A stretch of DNA of 64,000 nucleotides, from positions 1 through 64,000 of the forward strand of contig JAKJXP020000002.1 in the NCBI GenBank assembly GCA_022225965.2. The letters are read 5' to 3'. The notes under the pieces were generated by a model, which did not search any database, had not been told where the DNA came from, and saw nothing but the letters and a program-made list of their open reading frames with translations. This document shows positions 32,375 through 44,104 of this stretch, in pieces. Within the stretch, counting starts at the first letter, position 1. Each line of letters opens with the position of its first letter. Position numbers and translations under genes: made by a program. The DNA is from Diatrype stigma (Eukaryota; Ascomycota; Sordariomycetes; Xylariales; Diatrypaceae).

Positions 32375-33616
32375 GTGGGCTTGTACTGTTGTAGCTACGG
32401 GCTATATATGTTTTTGTTGCTAGGAGGATACATGGCAGATGGATAAGTTACTTGGGTAGCTGGCTAGATGTATATATCACTGGATAACTGAGATGTATTC
32501 TTTTCTGAACACAATCGACGATGGTTTCTTGAATGTGCGATGCTTTCTTGAATGTGTACGGTAGTTCGTAGAGGAAGCCAGACAGAATGTAAGTGTGCTT
32601 GAGCCCTTATCTCCACGACAGGTCGATGAACTCCGGTACAATATATGGAGAACTCCATGGTCATGGGCGCGCGTGCCTTTACATAGTTATTATCACGGCC
32701 TAACGGCCCACGGACGATGTGGTGAAAACTTGAAGCTTCTAGTACAACGCTCGTGCCAGACAGAGCCAGGGCTCACTTTCGACGTTAGGTTGATCATAGG
32801 GGGTCAGGAGGAAAGGCTGCCAAGCCACTATCTTGGCATTCAAAGTAGGGAGACCGCATCAGAAAGCTACCTTCAGCAATCAATCCACCATGACCGTCCA
32901 AGGCCGTCCCAAATTAACTATACGTAGATCGAAGCCACAGGCTGAGAACGCGACACAAATTTCTATCGGCGCTGTAGCTGTAGCCTCTGCACTCTTACTG
33001 TCCATCTCAGGTTAGTTTGCAGCAAAGCCCCTTTATCGAATAACGAGAAACCACTCCAAGAGTAAGTAGTACATGACGTTCAGTCCACTTTGCTGGGTTA
33101 GGTATGGTCATCGGTGTGTTACCGTAGATACATAGGTATGTACCACATCCAGTCCGGGGCAAAACCTCCTTTGTTGTTTTAGGAGCACTCAAACGTTGCG
33201 CGATAAAGTTTCCTGAAATTCGATGTCTAGGTAGACACCGGTAGATACTTGCCTAGGTGAGTAAATTGAGGGCCAGTGCAGACAAGTTGCTGAGCATCAA
33301 GCTATGCACCATGGCACCACGCACAGGCAGAGAGGATGACAGAGGACAAAAGCCGTTGATGAGACAGGACAGCGGACAGTGTCTAGGTGGGCGGAAGCCG
33401 CCATGTCTTGGTGTACAGGTCTTCCTCGTCTTCCGGCGAAGAAGGCTGGAGGGCACCGCTCGTTACTGGTACCTGCGTACATGTCGGTAGACTGGTCACG
33501 TGCGGCGAGTCTGAAGGGATCGCGATTCTTGAGGGAATCGACGAATATATAGGTAAAATGGGCCCCGTAAGCTGCGTAGCGCTGCAGCTACTAGTTGAAG
33601 GAAGCCAAAATGGTCT

Positions 33617-33625
33617 GATCGATCC
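33617..33625 (+). promoter_or_regulatory. Candidate White-Collar-type GATC site
   Basis: GATCGATCC, overlapping GATC and CGATC words, about 1.9 kb upstream of the frq ATG. The GATA-family zinc finger of the WC-1/WC-2 complex binds GATC/CGATC-containing elements in Neurospora. Functional role here is inference only. Confidence 0.25.
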
Positions 33626-34330
33626 CGTCCCAGTGTCAGAGACGACGACTCTGTCCGGCTATTGGATAGACTGATGGTGGTTCAAGACCCTCGAGAGCCA
33701 TAACAACTGTCACGCCATGCAACCTGATGCTTGTCGAAGGCCAGGAGCACCGGTATTTTGGGCAGTTCTCACGACTATCGAAAGTTCTCGCCCCAAGGCC
33801 ACCCTGTATGGTGTTGGTCATCCTTTCCGGATGCATCAGAGGATGCCGTTGTGGCATTGTTTGGAAGGGTAATAGTGAGTTTGATAGTTAGTTGGACGTT
33901 GATGAGTCTGAAGCAGTCTGGCAGTGAAGTGAAAGTTCCGAATGCTAATCGACTGATACATACATACATACATACCATACATACATACATGGTAAGCCAA
34001 CGGTCTCTATCATCGCGATCTAACCAAATATCGACCTGTAGGCTATAGGCATATTCTACTTCGTATGCAGACCTGCAGACCTCAATCAGCCCATTGCCCT
34101 TGCACATTACCCCACCATCCCCTTGTGGCAAAAGGACGGAGATACAGCTACACCAACATCCGGTGCTTCCTCGTGTAGCAATCCGAGTGCTCGCAGGCTC
34201 GTTGATTCGGTGACTCGTGAAACGTCTGAATGTTAAATGTCAGACAGCACCTGCGCGTCTGATTCTACATGGAGAAGAACTACGGGGTCTGGACCTGGCT
34301 GAGCCCCAACCTGGTTAGAAGAGGACCCTG

Positions 34331-34551
34331 GATCGACAGCGATGTAAAGTCTATAACTCGATCGCGAAGAACACCCCACAAACCACCCGATCGCATCCCG
34401 ATAAGTAACCGAAAGCCAGAAGGCGTCGCACATGCCGTTGGACCGGTGAAAGGCTCGCGCGTGTGTAGTAGAAATGCCTACATGGTGATGCCGAGAAATC
34501 CCATTACTGATACAAATCTTCGATCTCGATGTAAATGGGCATCTCTCGATG
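34331..34551 (+). promoter_or_regulatory. Cluster of GATC/CGAT words, candidate clock/light elements
   Basis: Within 221 bp, about 1.0-1.2 kb before the frq ATG, lie GATCGACAGCGATG (34331-34344), CGATCG (34359-34364), CGATCG followed by CCCGATA (34388-34402), CGATCTCGATG (34521-34531) and CTCGATG (34545-34551). Paired GATC and CGAT words are the pattern of Neurospora frq light-response and clock boxes bound by the White Collar complex. No binding can be shown from sequence; the words are short. Confidence 0.4.
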
Positions 34552-35224
34552 TACGCAGCCAGGAGGTCAAAGGGTTAGTCAGTAGTAGCACCAGTACCTA
34601 TGCTCTCATACTGTGTGAGTAGCAAGAATAAGGGCATTGCATGCCGACCGGGGAAGAGTTTTTCTTTTGCAGATGCAATTTATACATCCCAAACATCTCG
34701 TGCCCTTCTGTAGCCAATCTCAAGTTCGAAAAATTTACTTGGTCCATCCCGCTTCTCAACCCCGACCTGCACTTGCAAGTGTCTTCTGGATTCTAGAAGC
34801 GTTCAGCCCTCACACCACACGCGCGGTAGAAATAAAAATCGTCCCTTCCAACGGATCCCACGACCACTAACTACTCCGGACTCGTATACGCCATATGACC
34901 CGGCCAACTTTTCGCACGATCCGGTTGACTTCGTTCAAGCTCCAAGTGAACAAGGACGAAGAAGAAGAAGAAGAAGCAAACAGAACAGACAGAACAGACG
35001 GAATAGACAGATCGCGGTTCAATTGGACTGAACCCCGATGCAACGCAGGTGGGACCTGAAAGACCCTGCTTATCCAGAAGTGCCAGGCCCTATTAGAGCG
35101 ATAGTTCGGCATTCAGCCCCCCATCTTTGACTCCTCCCGAGCGCTGCAAATGTACGTATGACGTCGTAATCTCACCACCTACCGTCGCACCCCCCAATCC
35201 CGACAAGGGATAACACACTATAAC

Positions 35225-35282
35225 TACATACACGCTATACATACACGCTATACATACATACTATACATACATACATACATAC
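35225..35282. repeat. CATAC-type microsatellite upstream of frq
   Basis: Two copies of ACATACACGCTAT, one of a related unit, then a run of CATA. A similar CATA run occurs at about 33956-33991. Confidence 0.7.
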
Positions 35283-35547
35283 CTAGGGGGGTATTCGCTG
35301 GACTGTTAGTCTAAGTCGTGCATGTTGATCATGTTGTAGTCCTGCATTATTGTTTCCAACTCATTCTACAGATTCATTTCATAGCCCGGGATAAGGACCT
35401 CGCCAGTACACGAAGTGCATGGTCCGAATTCTCCCACAACTGACATTGCAATAGCTTCCAACTACGCTGTTACATTCAACAGTAAAAATCAACGAAATAA
35501 CGACGAAGGCAAAGCGATCAATACCGGGTCAACACTGCGCACTACGC

Positions 35548-38500
35548 ATGAGCTCGCAACACGCGCTCCCACCTTCGACAAATGCATCCACCATGCCGGA
35601 CCCGACGAACATGCCCCTGGGCTCCGAGCCACCACCACCATCAGGCGCGGTGACCTACAGGAATCCGAGAAGAGCATCACCAGAAAGCTCAATTACTCTC
35701 CGGAACCACCGCTTGGCCAGAGAAGCAACGGAGCGTCACCTGTCTATACACGCTACAACACTACCCCGGCTCGAATCATCCGGCGAGAGCAACGACTCGG
35801 GAGTAAGCGATGGGCGTAAATGGTTCGACCGAACAAACCAGAACTTTAAAGGCCATCTGGATACATCTGGAATGGATGTCGATCCACCATTCTTCCAGAA
35901 AGAAACATATTCTTCAGTCGATGATAGCCAGCTGGTACCGTCGCAAAGCCCAGCGTATCGCTGTGTCCAGAACAGGGCTGCTCCTACTCTCAGACAGGAA
36001 TTCACAGAGAGCAGCAGTGCCGACGATTATCGAAGCGTTATCGACGACTTGACCATTGAGAACAAACGGCTTAAAGAGGAGTTGAAGAGATACAGGCAGA
36101 GGGGCCCCGACTCCCTACGGAGGGACAAGCTATTCGAAGTGAAGGTCCACGGGCTACCTAGCCGTAAAAAGCGCGAGCTCGAGGTAGCATTACGAGACTT
36201 TACAACCAGTCTCGAGGGGTCAAGTACTGGAGAATCACACAGCCGTCGGAGTCGAGGACATGGTAAAACGAAAACGAAAACTATGAACTCCTCAAGCGAT
36301 GCACCATCGAAACATGTATCATCGTCAGGGTCGAATTCGCGTCCAGTCGACTCGGCATACGCATCGATGTCGGCGACTGGCTCTGCGTCTGCGACTGGCA
36401 CGGGCTCATCTGCACCATCTTTAGGCAAGGCCGCAAAACAGCGATCCTTCCATAAGATCGAGAACTATCTGCGCGACATCCCAGATGGGCTGTGGCCACG
36501 CGCCAAAGTCATGACGGAGACGGACAGAAAGAAATGGGTGGTGAGACGACTCGAACGTCTGTTTACAGGCAAATTAGGGGGTCAGAAAGAGCCTTCCCAA
36601 GTGCCTACCATGCCAGCCCCACTGATCGAGGACGTTGAGATGGAAACCGAGACGATCACATCGGACAACAAGAGCACAGCTCCTATCTCAGAAAGTTCGC
36701 GAGAAGCCAAAATACGACCACGTGAGCAGCAGCAAATGGGGACTCTGTCATATAACACAGGTTCGGCATCCAACGAACACTCTCGCGGTGACCGGACAGA
36801 ATCACGAGATACCAGCGGTGATGCTAGTGGAAATGGATGTACCAGCAGTATCGGTGGTGGCAATAGGAATAACACGTCGCCACAGGGACTGCCCGAAACC
36901 GAACAGAGGCCGACGCGACCGCGCGACTTGGACCCTGATCGCCCCCAAGTCCCCTCAGACAACATGAAATACATACGGCACTTGGGACTTTCTGCACCTG
37001 AGGCTCAGAAGGAATACTCGTCGAGGGACGTGTCGCCAGATGCAGATGGGTGGGTTTATCTCAACCTCTTGTGTAGCCTGGCGCAGCTACATATCCTAAA
37101 TGTGACCAACGATTTTATTCGTTCAGCTGTGATGGAAAAGAGCACCAAACTTCAGGTCTCTCCTGACGGCCGCAAGATTCGCTGGCGTGGTGGGGGAGAA
37201 GGTACGAAGTTCAGTAGTGATGGCAGTGGTAGAGATTCTCAAAAGAACCAATCAAGCGACGATACGGACGGATCAAACGACCAGGAACAACGGAAGAAGC
37301 AAAAGACGCAATGCTCAACATCACTTGATGGCACGTCCCACAATCCAACAGATTACAAGCCACAGGTCCACGGACGCCAAGAATCCAATTCAACGGAGAG
37401 TTTCCATTACAAACCGTTGTTTGTGCACCACAATACATCATCCTCTGACGAACAGCCCTCTGGCGAGGAGACAAGCTCCTCCTACGGCGCTGAGGAAAGT
37501 AACTTGGGACCGAAGTCGAGGTGGGGTCAGAGCGGTGTATCAGGCCCTTCGCAGCGCAAACGCCGCCGCGATGGGGCAATTATCTACTATAGCGGGGCGC
37601 CCTTTTGTACGGACCTCTCTGGTGATATCGACGCCTCTCCCGATGACGATACTTCGTCGGGAGATCAAGGGTCCCAGAATCTCGTCATTCGCCGTCCGGA
37701 CTTCTATCGCTCCTCGTCCGGATCGACTCTTCCATACCGATCACTGAGCGGCCCATCATCCTACGGCGCTACCATGGAGCTCGATGATTTGTCTGAATCA
37801 CCTGAGTTGACCTCGGGTGAGACGGACAATGGTAATGATGACATCGAAGCTAATTTCGAATGGTCAGACTCCCAACAGCAAGCACCTCTAGTGAACCTAG
37901 AAGCAAGCGGTTTAGCTGGGATCTATCCTGAAGACCACTTCCTTATTGCTGTCACAACCAAACGACCGAAGAGCCCTCAATTGTACGGCGGATCAGATGA
38001 TGTGTCTATTGCACCGGTTCGACCAAAGATGTTCCAGCCTTCGATCCAAGAGGCACTAGAGTCGCACGTCACACCAGACGTTGTTGCCCGCAGGCTAGCT
38101 GCCATGACAACAAGGTCGCCTCGCTCGCCTCAGCCTTGGTGTACCCCCAATGTCTCTGCTCCCCTTATCGGAATCCAGTACTTGTCAGATCAAACCTATC
38201 ATCTGCCACCCGTACCATTGCCTCCGCCTGCATTCTATTACGGCTCTTCCAACTCCGAACTAGATGACGATGAAAGCGATGGCCTGTCGGATGGGTTCAC
38301 GAGCCACGAGGACGACGACGAAAGCTCGTCCCCACAGGAGGACCTTTCCGGCAACGACGAGGAAGACGAGCATTCGGATGGGGGGCTCCGCCACGGCGAG
38401 GCGAACGAGGGCAGTCCTCTCGATCCTGACACCGACGAGCTCTCCAACATACCCATTGGCCGGAGCCGTGCCGGAACGGCCTTGTCCGGGAGAACCCGGA

Positions 38501-38565
38501 GTTCGGCCGCTACTGCTGGCGGAGCGCCGAGCGGGGATTACGACAGCAGCATGGACGATATCTAA
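35548..38565 (+). CDS. frq: Circadian clock protein FREQUENCY
   Basis: 1005 aa, one exon. FRQ is the negative arm of the fungal circadian oscillator: with FRH and casein kinase 1 it inhibits the White Collar complex. Evidence in order: N-terminal RRASPESSITLRNHRLAREA (about 41-60); dimerising coiled coil DYRSVIDDLTIENKRLKEEL (about 160-180); FEVKVHGLPSRKKRELE; the SRPVDSAYASMS stretch; the CK1-binding region FHKIENYLRDIPDGL...VVRRLERLFTGKL (about 301-345); RPTRPRDLDPDRPQVPS; GWVYLNLLCSLAQLHILNVT (about 500); a basic RKKQK near 582 as nuclear signal; GAIIYYSGAPFCTDLSGD in the FRH-interaction area; and a Ser/Asp-rich tail. A second in-frame ATG (codon 109, MDVDPPFFQKET) matches the start of the short FRQ isoform of Neurospora. 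Many Ser-rich acidic stretches are likely phosphorylation sites. Confidence 0.93.
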   Translation: MSSQHALPPSTNASTMPDPTNMPLGSEPPPPSGAVTYRNPRRASPESSITLRNHRLAREATERHLSIHATTLPRLESSGESNDSGVSDGRKWFDRTNQNFKGHLDTSGMDVDPPFFQKETYSSVDDSQLVPSQSPAYRCVQNRAAPTLRQEFTESSSADDYRSVIDDLTIENKRLKEELKRYRQRGPDSLRRDKLFEVKVHGLPSRKKRELEVALRDFTTSLEGSSTGESHSRRSRGHGKTKTKTMNSSSDAPSKHVSSSGSNSRPVDSAYASMSATGSASATGTGSSAPSLGKAAKQRSFHKIENYLRDIPDGLWPRAKVMTETDRKKWVVRRLERLFTGKLGGQKEPSQVPTMPAPLIEDVEMETETITSDNKSTAPISESSREAKIRPREQQQMGTLSYNTGSASNEHSRGDRTESRDTSGDASGNGCTSSIGGGNRNNTSPQGLPETEQRPTRPRDLDPDRPQVPSDNMKYIRHLGLSAPEAQKEYSSRDVSPDADGWVYLNLLCSLAQLHILNVTNDFIRSAVMEKSTKLQVSPDGRKIRWRGGGEGTKFSSDGSGRDSQKNQSSDDTDGSNDQEQRKKQKTQCSTSLDGTSHNPTDYKPQVHGRQESNSTESFHYKPLFVHHNTSSSDEQPSGEETSSSYGAEESNLGPKSRWGQSGVSGPSQRKRRRDGAIIYYSGAPFCTDLSGDIDASPDDDTSSGDQGSQNLVIRRPDFYRSSSGSTLPYRSLSGPSSYGATMELDDLSESPELTSGETDNGNDDIEANFEWSDSQQQAPLVNLEASGLAGIYPEDHFLIAVTTKRPKSPQLYGGSDDVSIAPVRPKMFQPSIQEALESHVTPDVVARRLAAMTTRSPRSPQPWCTPNVSAPLIGIQYLSDQTYHLPPVPLPPPAFYYGSSNSELDDDESDGLSDGFTSHEDDDESSSPQEDLSGNDEEDEHSDGGLRHGEANEGSPLDPDTDELSNIPIGRSRAGTALSGRTRSSAATAGGAPSGDYDSSMDDI

Positions 38566-41031
38566 ACATATCTTCTCTCTTTCTCCGGCGGTCCTTCAAA
38601 GGTTCCATATATTGTTTTCATTGCACTGTTTTCCACGCTTGTATGAGGAGCCGGCGAGTCTGATTGGTCCACGCGGGTATATCCTTTTGAGATAAGTCTT
38701 CTGATTATCTGGATTTGATTTTGTATCGATACCATTCATGAAGCAGGGGGTTGGCTTGGCTGGTTTTGGTTTTTTGTTCTGGTTTGGCGTAAGCGAATGT
38801 TTCAAAAATCTCGGGAAGGGTTCGATAAATCATCGATCTTGGGATGGCGTTTTTTTCTCCCAGCCGGCGTACGGTTATGATGATGATGTGATTTGGGAAG
38901 GTTCTCATGTTAGGCGGGCTAGCAAGTTAGTTGGTCAGGGCGCTGCGATATGCATGACTACCTACTTACCTTTTTTTGCCTACCACTGCATAGATACCTT
39001 GTCTTGTTTCGGGCGTTCAGGGGCTCCTATTTGTTATAGAGCTAGGAGGGGATGACTGACGGTTTTGGATGTTAGCGGAGCTGTCAACTTACGTGATGAT
39101 GCTCAAGAGATAAATAACAATATCGCAACTCCCTTTCATTCCACGTCTTATATTGATTGTGCAAAAACCAGGGGGACTACGTGGTTCGATTCGCTTTCAT
39201 TGTATATGTGAATAATCCGATGCTAGTTAAGTAGGTCAGATGCAGCAGACGCATAACATAGTCATGCAGCCGACCCGGGTATCCTGACTGAGCGATTTAC
39301 ACATTGGTTTAAAATTCAAAGAGTATCACAACAAAAATCAAATGTAGCTTCGTTACAAGCAGTTAGAGTTCTACCCGTACCCACCCAGTCTAGGTTCGAC
39401 AATACGGTTCACTGTCGAATTTGGTCTAGATGGATAATAAGCTTATCAACGTTGGACAAATAGTTGCTCTCGGTCAGAGCTTATTTATTCAAGCTACCTT
39501 CAGAATAGATAATGGAAGGTTTCGGGTTCGTAACCATCAATTACTGCCAAATAGTCGCAGTCAACTTGATCTTTGGTGCATCATTTCAGATTAGTCCCGG
39601 GTCGTGATCAACTCCAGCGGCTAGGTCCGGTCCGTATTGGGTACCTCCGACACTAGTGTTCCGCTCCGAGCGGTTCGGCCCGCGCCCCCCGCCCGCCCCC
39701 CCATCACCTCCTTTTTGCTTCATGCGTTTGTAATTTCACGAACTGCCACATTTACATTTTCTATCACGAACGCGCACTATGCCTTTCGGTATCCTGCTGA
39801 GCAATATTTCACTGCCCTCGGTCCATTAAACCTCTCAAATTGTTAGCGCACAATTCTTATCCTACGCCAAGCCTGTATTGCAGTGGTGTGTTGTCGAGGG
39901 GCCGTGTAGATATAAAATGGACTCCATCGGGTCCAGAATAAAGACTAATCGCCAGCTTCGTTAAGGCAGCATTGCCTCGAGTATAACGATATAAGGTCCC
40001 TCATATGCCTCTACTTACCTTACCAAACAAATCTAGAGACTCAGATTGAGGCCAGAGCTCTTATTGATGACTCTTGGCACGAATTCGTAGGGTATAATGC
40101 CCAGAACATGGTACCGCACTGGTTGAAGCAGCATGGTAGTAACCGGCATAAGAAGGTCAACAACCCCTTTTCTCTCCTGAGAAACCAAGCCTAAACCATC
40201 AGACAAGGACTGATTACTTTTACGAGCACCCAAGCTGCAACTACTCCCCCAATGGAAGACTGCGATTATAACCACCACTTGCTGTTTTCCTATTTCGAAT
40301 ACATTCATGTACTACAGACACATTCCACAACCCTGTACCCTTCAGCTTTCTTTCTTTTCCACTTTCTCCGAGATTTGAATTTTGAACAATCGCTATGGAC
40401 CTCGGTATGCCACGGCTGTAGTTCTCTCACTTGCCTTAAACCTATAGGAACTTACCGTGGTACCCCCTGAAAAGTGGAGAGTTCCCCAGAACTCTAAAAG
40501 CTGCGCCTCCGGCGACTATACTGTTCGGAGACATATAGGCGAGTGCGAGTAATCCTAGTTCGTAGTCATAGGGCCACTAGCTTTGGTAACGTCGATTTGA
40601 CTTCACATACCATTCAGCTAGACTTACAGATGATGCCTAACTCCCCAAATAGAATTTGGCCGATCTCATCAGCCGAGGTACCGTCACTATTATAGAAACT
40701 TACTCTAGGCCCTGGCCTATATAAATACTCTGATGACTTGTCATGGGCCAAGTGAGGGGACTCGCGTCCTTCCACCCCTACATGATCATCAACTGCTATC
40801 GTAATATCGATATTTTCCGGGTTCGAACAAAAATAATCGAAGCATAGCCACCTGGATCTCGGTGAACATCGGCGAATGACCACGCGAGTGAGTTAATAAA
40901 CAGGTACTTACTTGAAGGGCTATAAGAAGGTCCATTCGAATCAAAGTACTCTTTCCCATTGCGGAGGTTCTATCACTTGGGTAGATACACAGTCGATCCA
41001 AAATATACAAGTCAGGACCGATCTTGACAAG
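38566..41031. other. Gene-free stretch between frq and the lipase
   Basis: About 2.5 kb with moderately AT-rich sequence. Open frames at 40033-40308 and 40614-40883 (-) are isolated, have no recognisable motif and were not called. A TATATAAAT word at about 40719 lies 310 bp before the lipase ATG. Confidence 0.5.
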
Positions 41032-42187
41032 ATGCATCTCACTATTGTTGCCGCCGCTCTGGCGTCTTTCGCTTTAGGAGCAAGCGCCCAGTCAAAGGTG
41101 ACAGGTGGGTTTATCAACAAGTCTCTACTCTCCAAGTTAAAACGAGACAAGCCTTGAGTAATAATATCGTCCCAATAGTTGATCCGGCGGTATACGATGA
41201 CTTGGTACATTACGCACGCTACGTGATAGGGTCGAGCGCACAGGTGAGCATTTGGACGACCCCTCCCCCTTACTTCTGTAGACTATCTCGAGAGCCTTTC
41301 GTCTCAGGGTGTACTGTTCCCCTGGTTTAAGCGAGGGCGTCCCCGGGCTGCGGTCAATACTGGGAGTCAAGCCCCCGGAGGACATCACCCCATCCCTACC
41401 CACCTACTTCTTTCTCTAAGAATGAATGACACTCACTGACCATATATATCTCTATTAGCCGTGCCCAAACCCACCCAACAACGCGACAGTCCAAGCATAC
41501 GTAGACATCGAGGTCACGGACACGCAGGCGACGCTGTTCCGGGACGACGCGCGGGCCGAGTTCGTGCTCGCGTTCCCGGGCAGCAACGGGACGCACGACT
41601 CGCTGACGGACTACGCCTTCCTGCCGATACCGTACCGCCCGGAGCAGTGCCCCGGCTGCGCCGTGCACGTGGGCTTCTACGTCGCGTGGACGTCGGCGGC
41701 GGACGCGGTGCGCGCGCAGCTCGACGCCGCGCTCGCCGCCCGCCCGGGCTACGGGCTCGTGCTCGGGGGCGGCTCGCTCGGCGCCGCGCTGGCCAACCTG
41801 GCCTTCGCCGAGCTCCGCGCCGATCCCCGGTACGTCGGCCTCGTGCGCGCCGTGTACAACTCCGGCCAGCCGCGCGTCGGCAACCAGGCCTACGCCGACT
41901 ACGTGGACGCGCTGGCGGGGGCGTCGGATACCGCGGCCGGTATTTTTCACCGCACCACGCACGCCGACGACGGCGTGCCGCAGATGCCGCCCGTGGAGCT
42001 GGGGTTCCGCCACTCCGGCACCGAGTACTGGGAGAGCGAGATGGAGGCCACGGCCGCGACGACGTACCGCTGCTTCGGGCAGGAGCCGGACGACTGCAAC
42101 CTTTCGCAGGAGAGTGGTGGGCAGTTTATCAACGATGCGCATACTTCGTACGCTGGATACGAGACCGCCACGTGTTCCGGCTCTTGA
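41032..42187 (+). CDS. Secreted class 3 lipase/esterase
   Basis: Exons 41032-41104, 41179-41243 and 41459-42187 encode 288 aa. Residues 1-19 are a signal peptide (MHLTIVAAALASFALGASA, cleavage before Q). The mature part has the alpha/beta-hydrolase order of fungal class 3 lipases: FVLAFPGSNG for the oxyanion strand; nucleophile elbow VLGGGSLGAALA with Ser about 152; YNSGQPRVGNQAYADYV; Asp in THADDGVPQMPP; and His in FINDAHTSYAG near the end. Paired cysteines (PEQCPGC, CFGQEPDDC) suggest disulfides. The elbow reads GGSLG where the family almost always has GHSLG. It probably hydrolyses acylglycerols or related esters outside the cell; substrate preference is not readable. The last exon is much GC-richer than the first two. 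Confidence 0.85.
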
Positions 42188-44104
42188 GCTGGGTCTTGAA
42201 GTTGCTGGTATATTTATAGAAAGGAATAGATAGGAGACCCAGAGCGCGAGCGAGTGCTCATCAGGATAGATGAAGACGTAATGACACTTAATTTTAGTAT
42301 AACACTCTAGAATGACGCCCGCGTATCGAAAACCAAGAGAATTCACTCCGTTCACGGAATGGACCATACAGTCTGGTCGGTTCAGCACACGACCCCCCTC
42401 AATACTCCCATGGGGTGTTCATACGAAATGTAGCTTTGCTTAGCCATGAAATTCTAATAGTAGTTGGGTCAACCAAGTTCAAGTATATGCAGGTTAGCGG
42501 CTACGCGTTCGTCCATCAGCGGCTGTTCGCGCCCTTCTCATAACCGCCGGCTCATGCGCTGTAATGTGCGGGACTCGAATTTCAGGGGCTGGTCTTTTCT
42601 TCTTTCCAAAGAGTACTCCTATTCACACCTTAGTTTCTACACCTTAGTTTTCTGAACCACCTGTATTCGGCCCGATAAAATTTCTGACGGTCCGCCCCCA
42701 TCGCGAATCTTTGCCAGCCACCTGCGCCTATAAGCTAAGTCCTTTCCAATTCCTTTAAAACAATAACAATTGTAATACTCGGTTTTATAATAACGACGAC
42801 AATAACAACGTTTATACCTATAAGTACCAATGTATCTAAAAGGCCTTATCGTTATAATGGGTGGCGCGTTGGCGTTTAGGTAGTGTCCACTAAGTTACAG
42901 TGAGCTGCGTACGAAGCTTTAGGGCAGTTGGCGATTACCTCAAAATTGATGTTTAACGGTCTTTTACCTTTATACTTTACTTATACATTATTCCGCCAAA
43001 AGAAATCGCAAAAATAATCGGACTTCGGAAATTATTAGATTTATATATAAATTTAATAACGCAAAGAAGGCAGTAATTAGAAATTGTACTGTTGTGAAAT
43101 TATTTATAAGGAAGCGATAAGTGCAAGAGGGTGGCAGCGCATTTGGACGGAGCGGTGCCACTTGGCATTAGAAAACTAAGGTGTGAAAACTAAGGTGTGA
43201 ATAGGAGTACTCTTTCCAAATGGCGTAACAACGGTTTCCACACGGGAAGCATGTACCACTACCACTCTGGCATTGCATCTGAATACGACGTCTCCAGGCC
43301 TGTCTATGGACGCAGGTCCGTGACTTATGCATGTCTTTCGCATTCCAAATGCCTACCACCACCGATAAGGGCGTCTGATACTCGTGTCACCGATATTCTA
43401 CCCCTAATCAAATGTTCGCCTAATAGTTCATACAGACGTCTCATGAAAATCTTCGGCTGCTGGATTTGTCATGGTTCATTTCCCTGCAGTGAAAAGTACG
43501 TAAACAAGGCGCCTATAAATTAAATTCCCCGCGTTTCAGCCCAGCCAATATTGATGTATAGTTTGGTAGAAGGAAGCAAGATGCCGCCAATCAAAATTGT
43601 ATGGTTGGTTGATTGGATAGGCAGGCTGCATGGTCCCAACCCCCTTCCCTGCCGTCCCGTCATGATAGACACCACGAGCTCTCAGATCTGCCCACCACTA
43701 TTGCCAACTTTATTCCACAACGTATACTGGGCTAAGAGATCTCCCAGCCAATTAACTGAATGCCGACAGGCACGATGGTATATCCTTGGCTGACACATAT
43801 ACTCCAACAAAACAACAGGTTCCTAACGACCATTTTATTGCACGGCCTCCAGGGTGTGATTGGGCGTAGCTAGCATGTGAAAATCCCGGCAGGCTGTGAG
43901 AGAGTGTGGGGGGATCGATCAGAGCGGACTTTGCCTGGAGTAGGTAGTTATATGAACTTTAAAATAACAACGACCTCAGCTCTTCAAGAGTATACCTGGC
44001 TTGCAGAGGCCGTGCTCTCCTCTTGTATCCCATCACCTGTCCGTCGGTCTCAACATACAGATTAGAAGGCGAGGCTTATACAACTACTCAGTTACAGAGT
44101 CGGG
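42188..44104. other. Intergenic region hosting a MITE
   Basis: No gene was recognised. It contains the 602-bp hAT-like MITE at 42611-43212; the rest has no visible structure. Confidence 0.5.
42611..43212. mobile_element. hAT-like MITE, 602 bp
   Basis: Terminal inverted repeats of about 43 bp start GAGTACTCCTATTCACACC at the left (42611-42653) and are mirrored at the right (43170-43212), with one small indel. Each arm contains the word ACACCTTAGTTT twice in tandem. A perfect 8-bp direct repeat TTTCCAAA flanks the element (42603-42610 and 43213-43220). An 8-bp target-site duplication is the hallmark of the hAT superfamily. The 520-bp interior is AT-rich and non-coding, so it is non-autonomous. 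Element identity beyond superfamily level is not known. Confidence 0.85.

Larger units (their letters stand above)
32375..35547. other. Long gene-free region upstream of frq
   Basis: About 3.2 kb with no convincing gene. In Neurospora the frq promoter and leader are likewise long. It contains GATC/CGAT words, CATA/CATAC microsatellites (about 33956-33991 and 35225-35282) and a GAA run (about 34958-34978). Short ORFs overlap each other without coding character; some near 35400 could act as upstream ORFs. Confidence 0.5.

Noticed and set aside
34637..34870. Small + strand ORF upstream of frq
   Set aside because: Low coding character and no homology-like motif; at most a leader ORF.
35415..35819. 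134-codon ORF overlapping the start of frq
   Set aside because: It is out of frame with frq over the conserved FRQ N-terminus and shows no motif of its own.
40033..40883. Possible small genes on the - strand between frq and the lipase
   Set aside because: Two isolated open frames of about 90 codons with no start context, motif or joining splice sites.
41396..42388. 330-codon - strand ORF opposite the lipase
   Set aside because: Arg/Val/Gly-rich antisense shadow of a GC-rich exon; the + strand has a signal peptide and catalytic triad.
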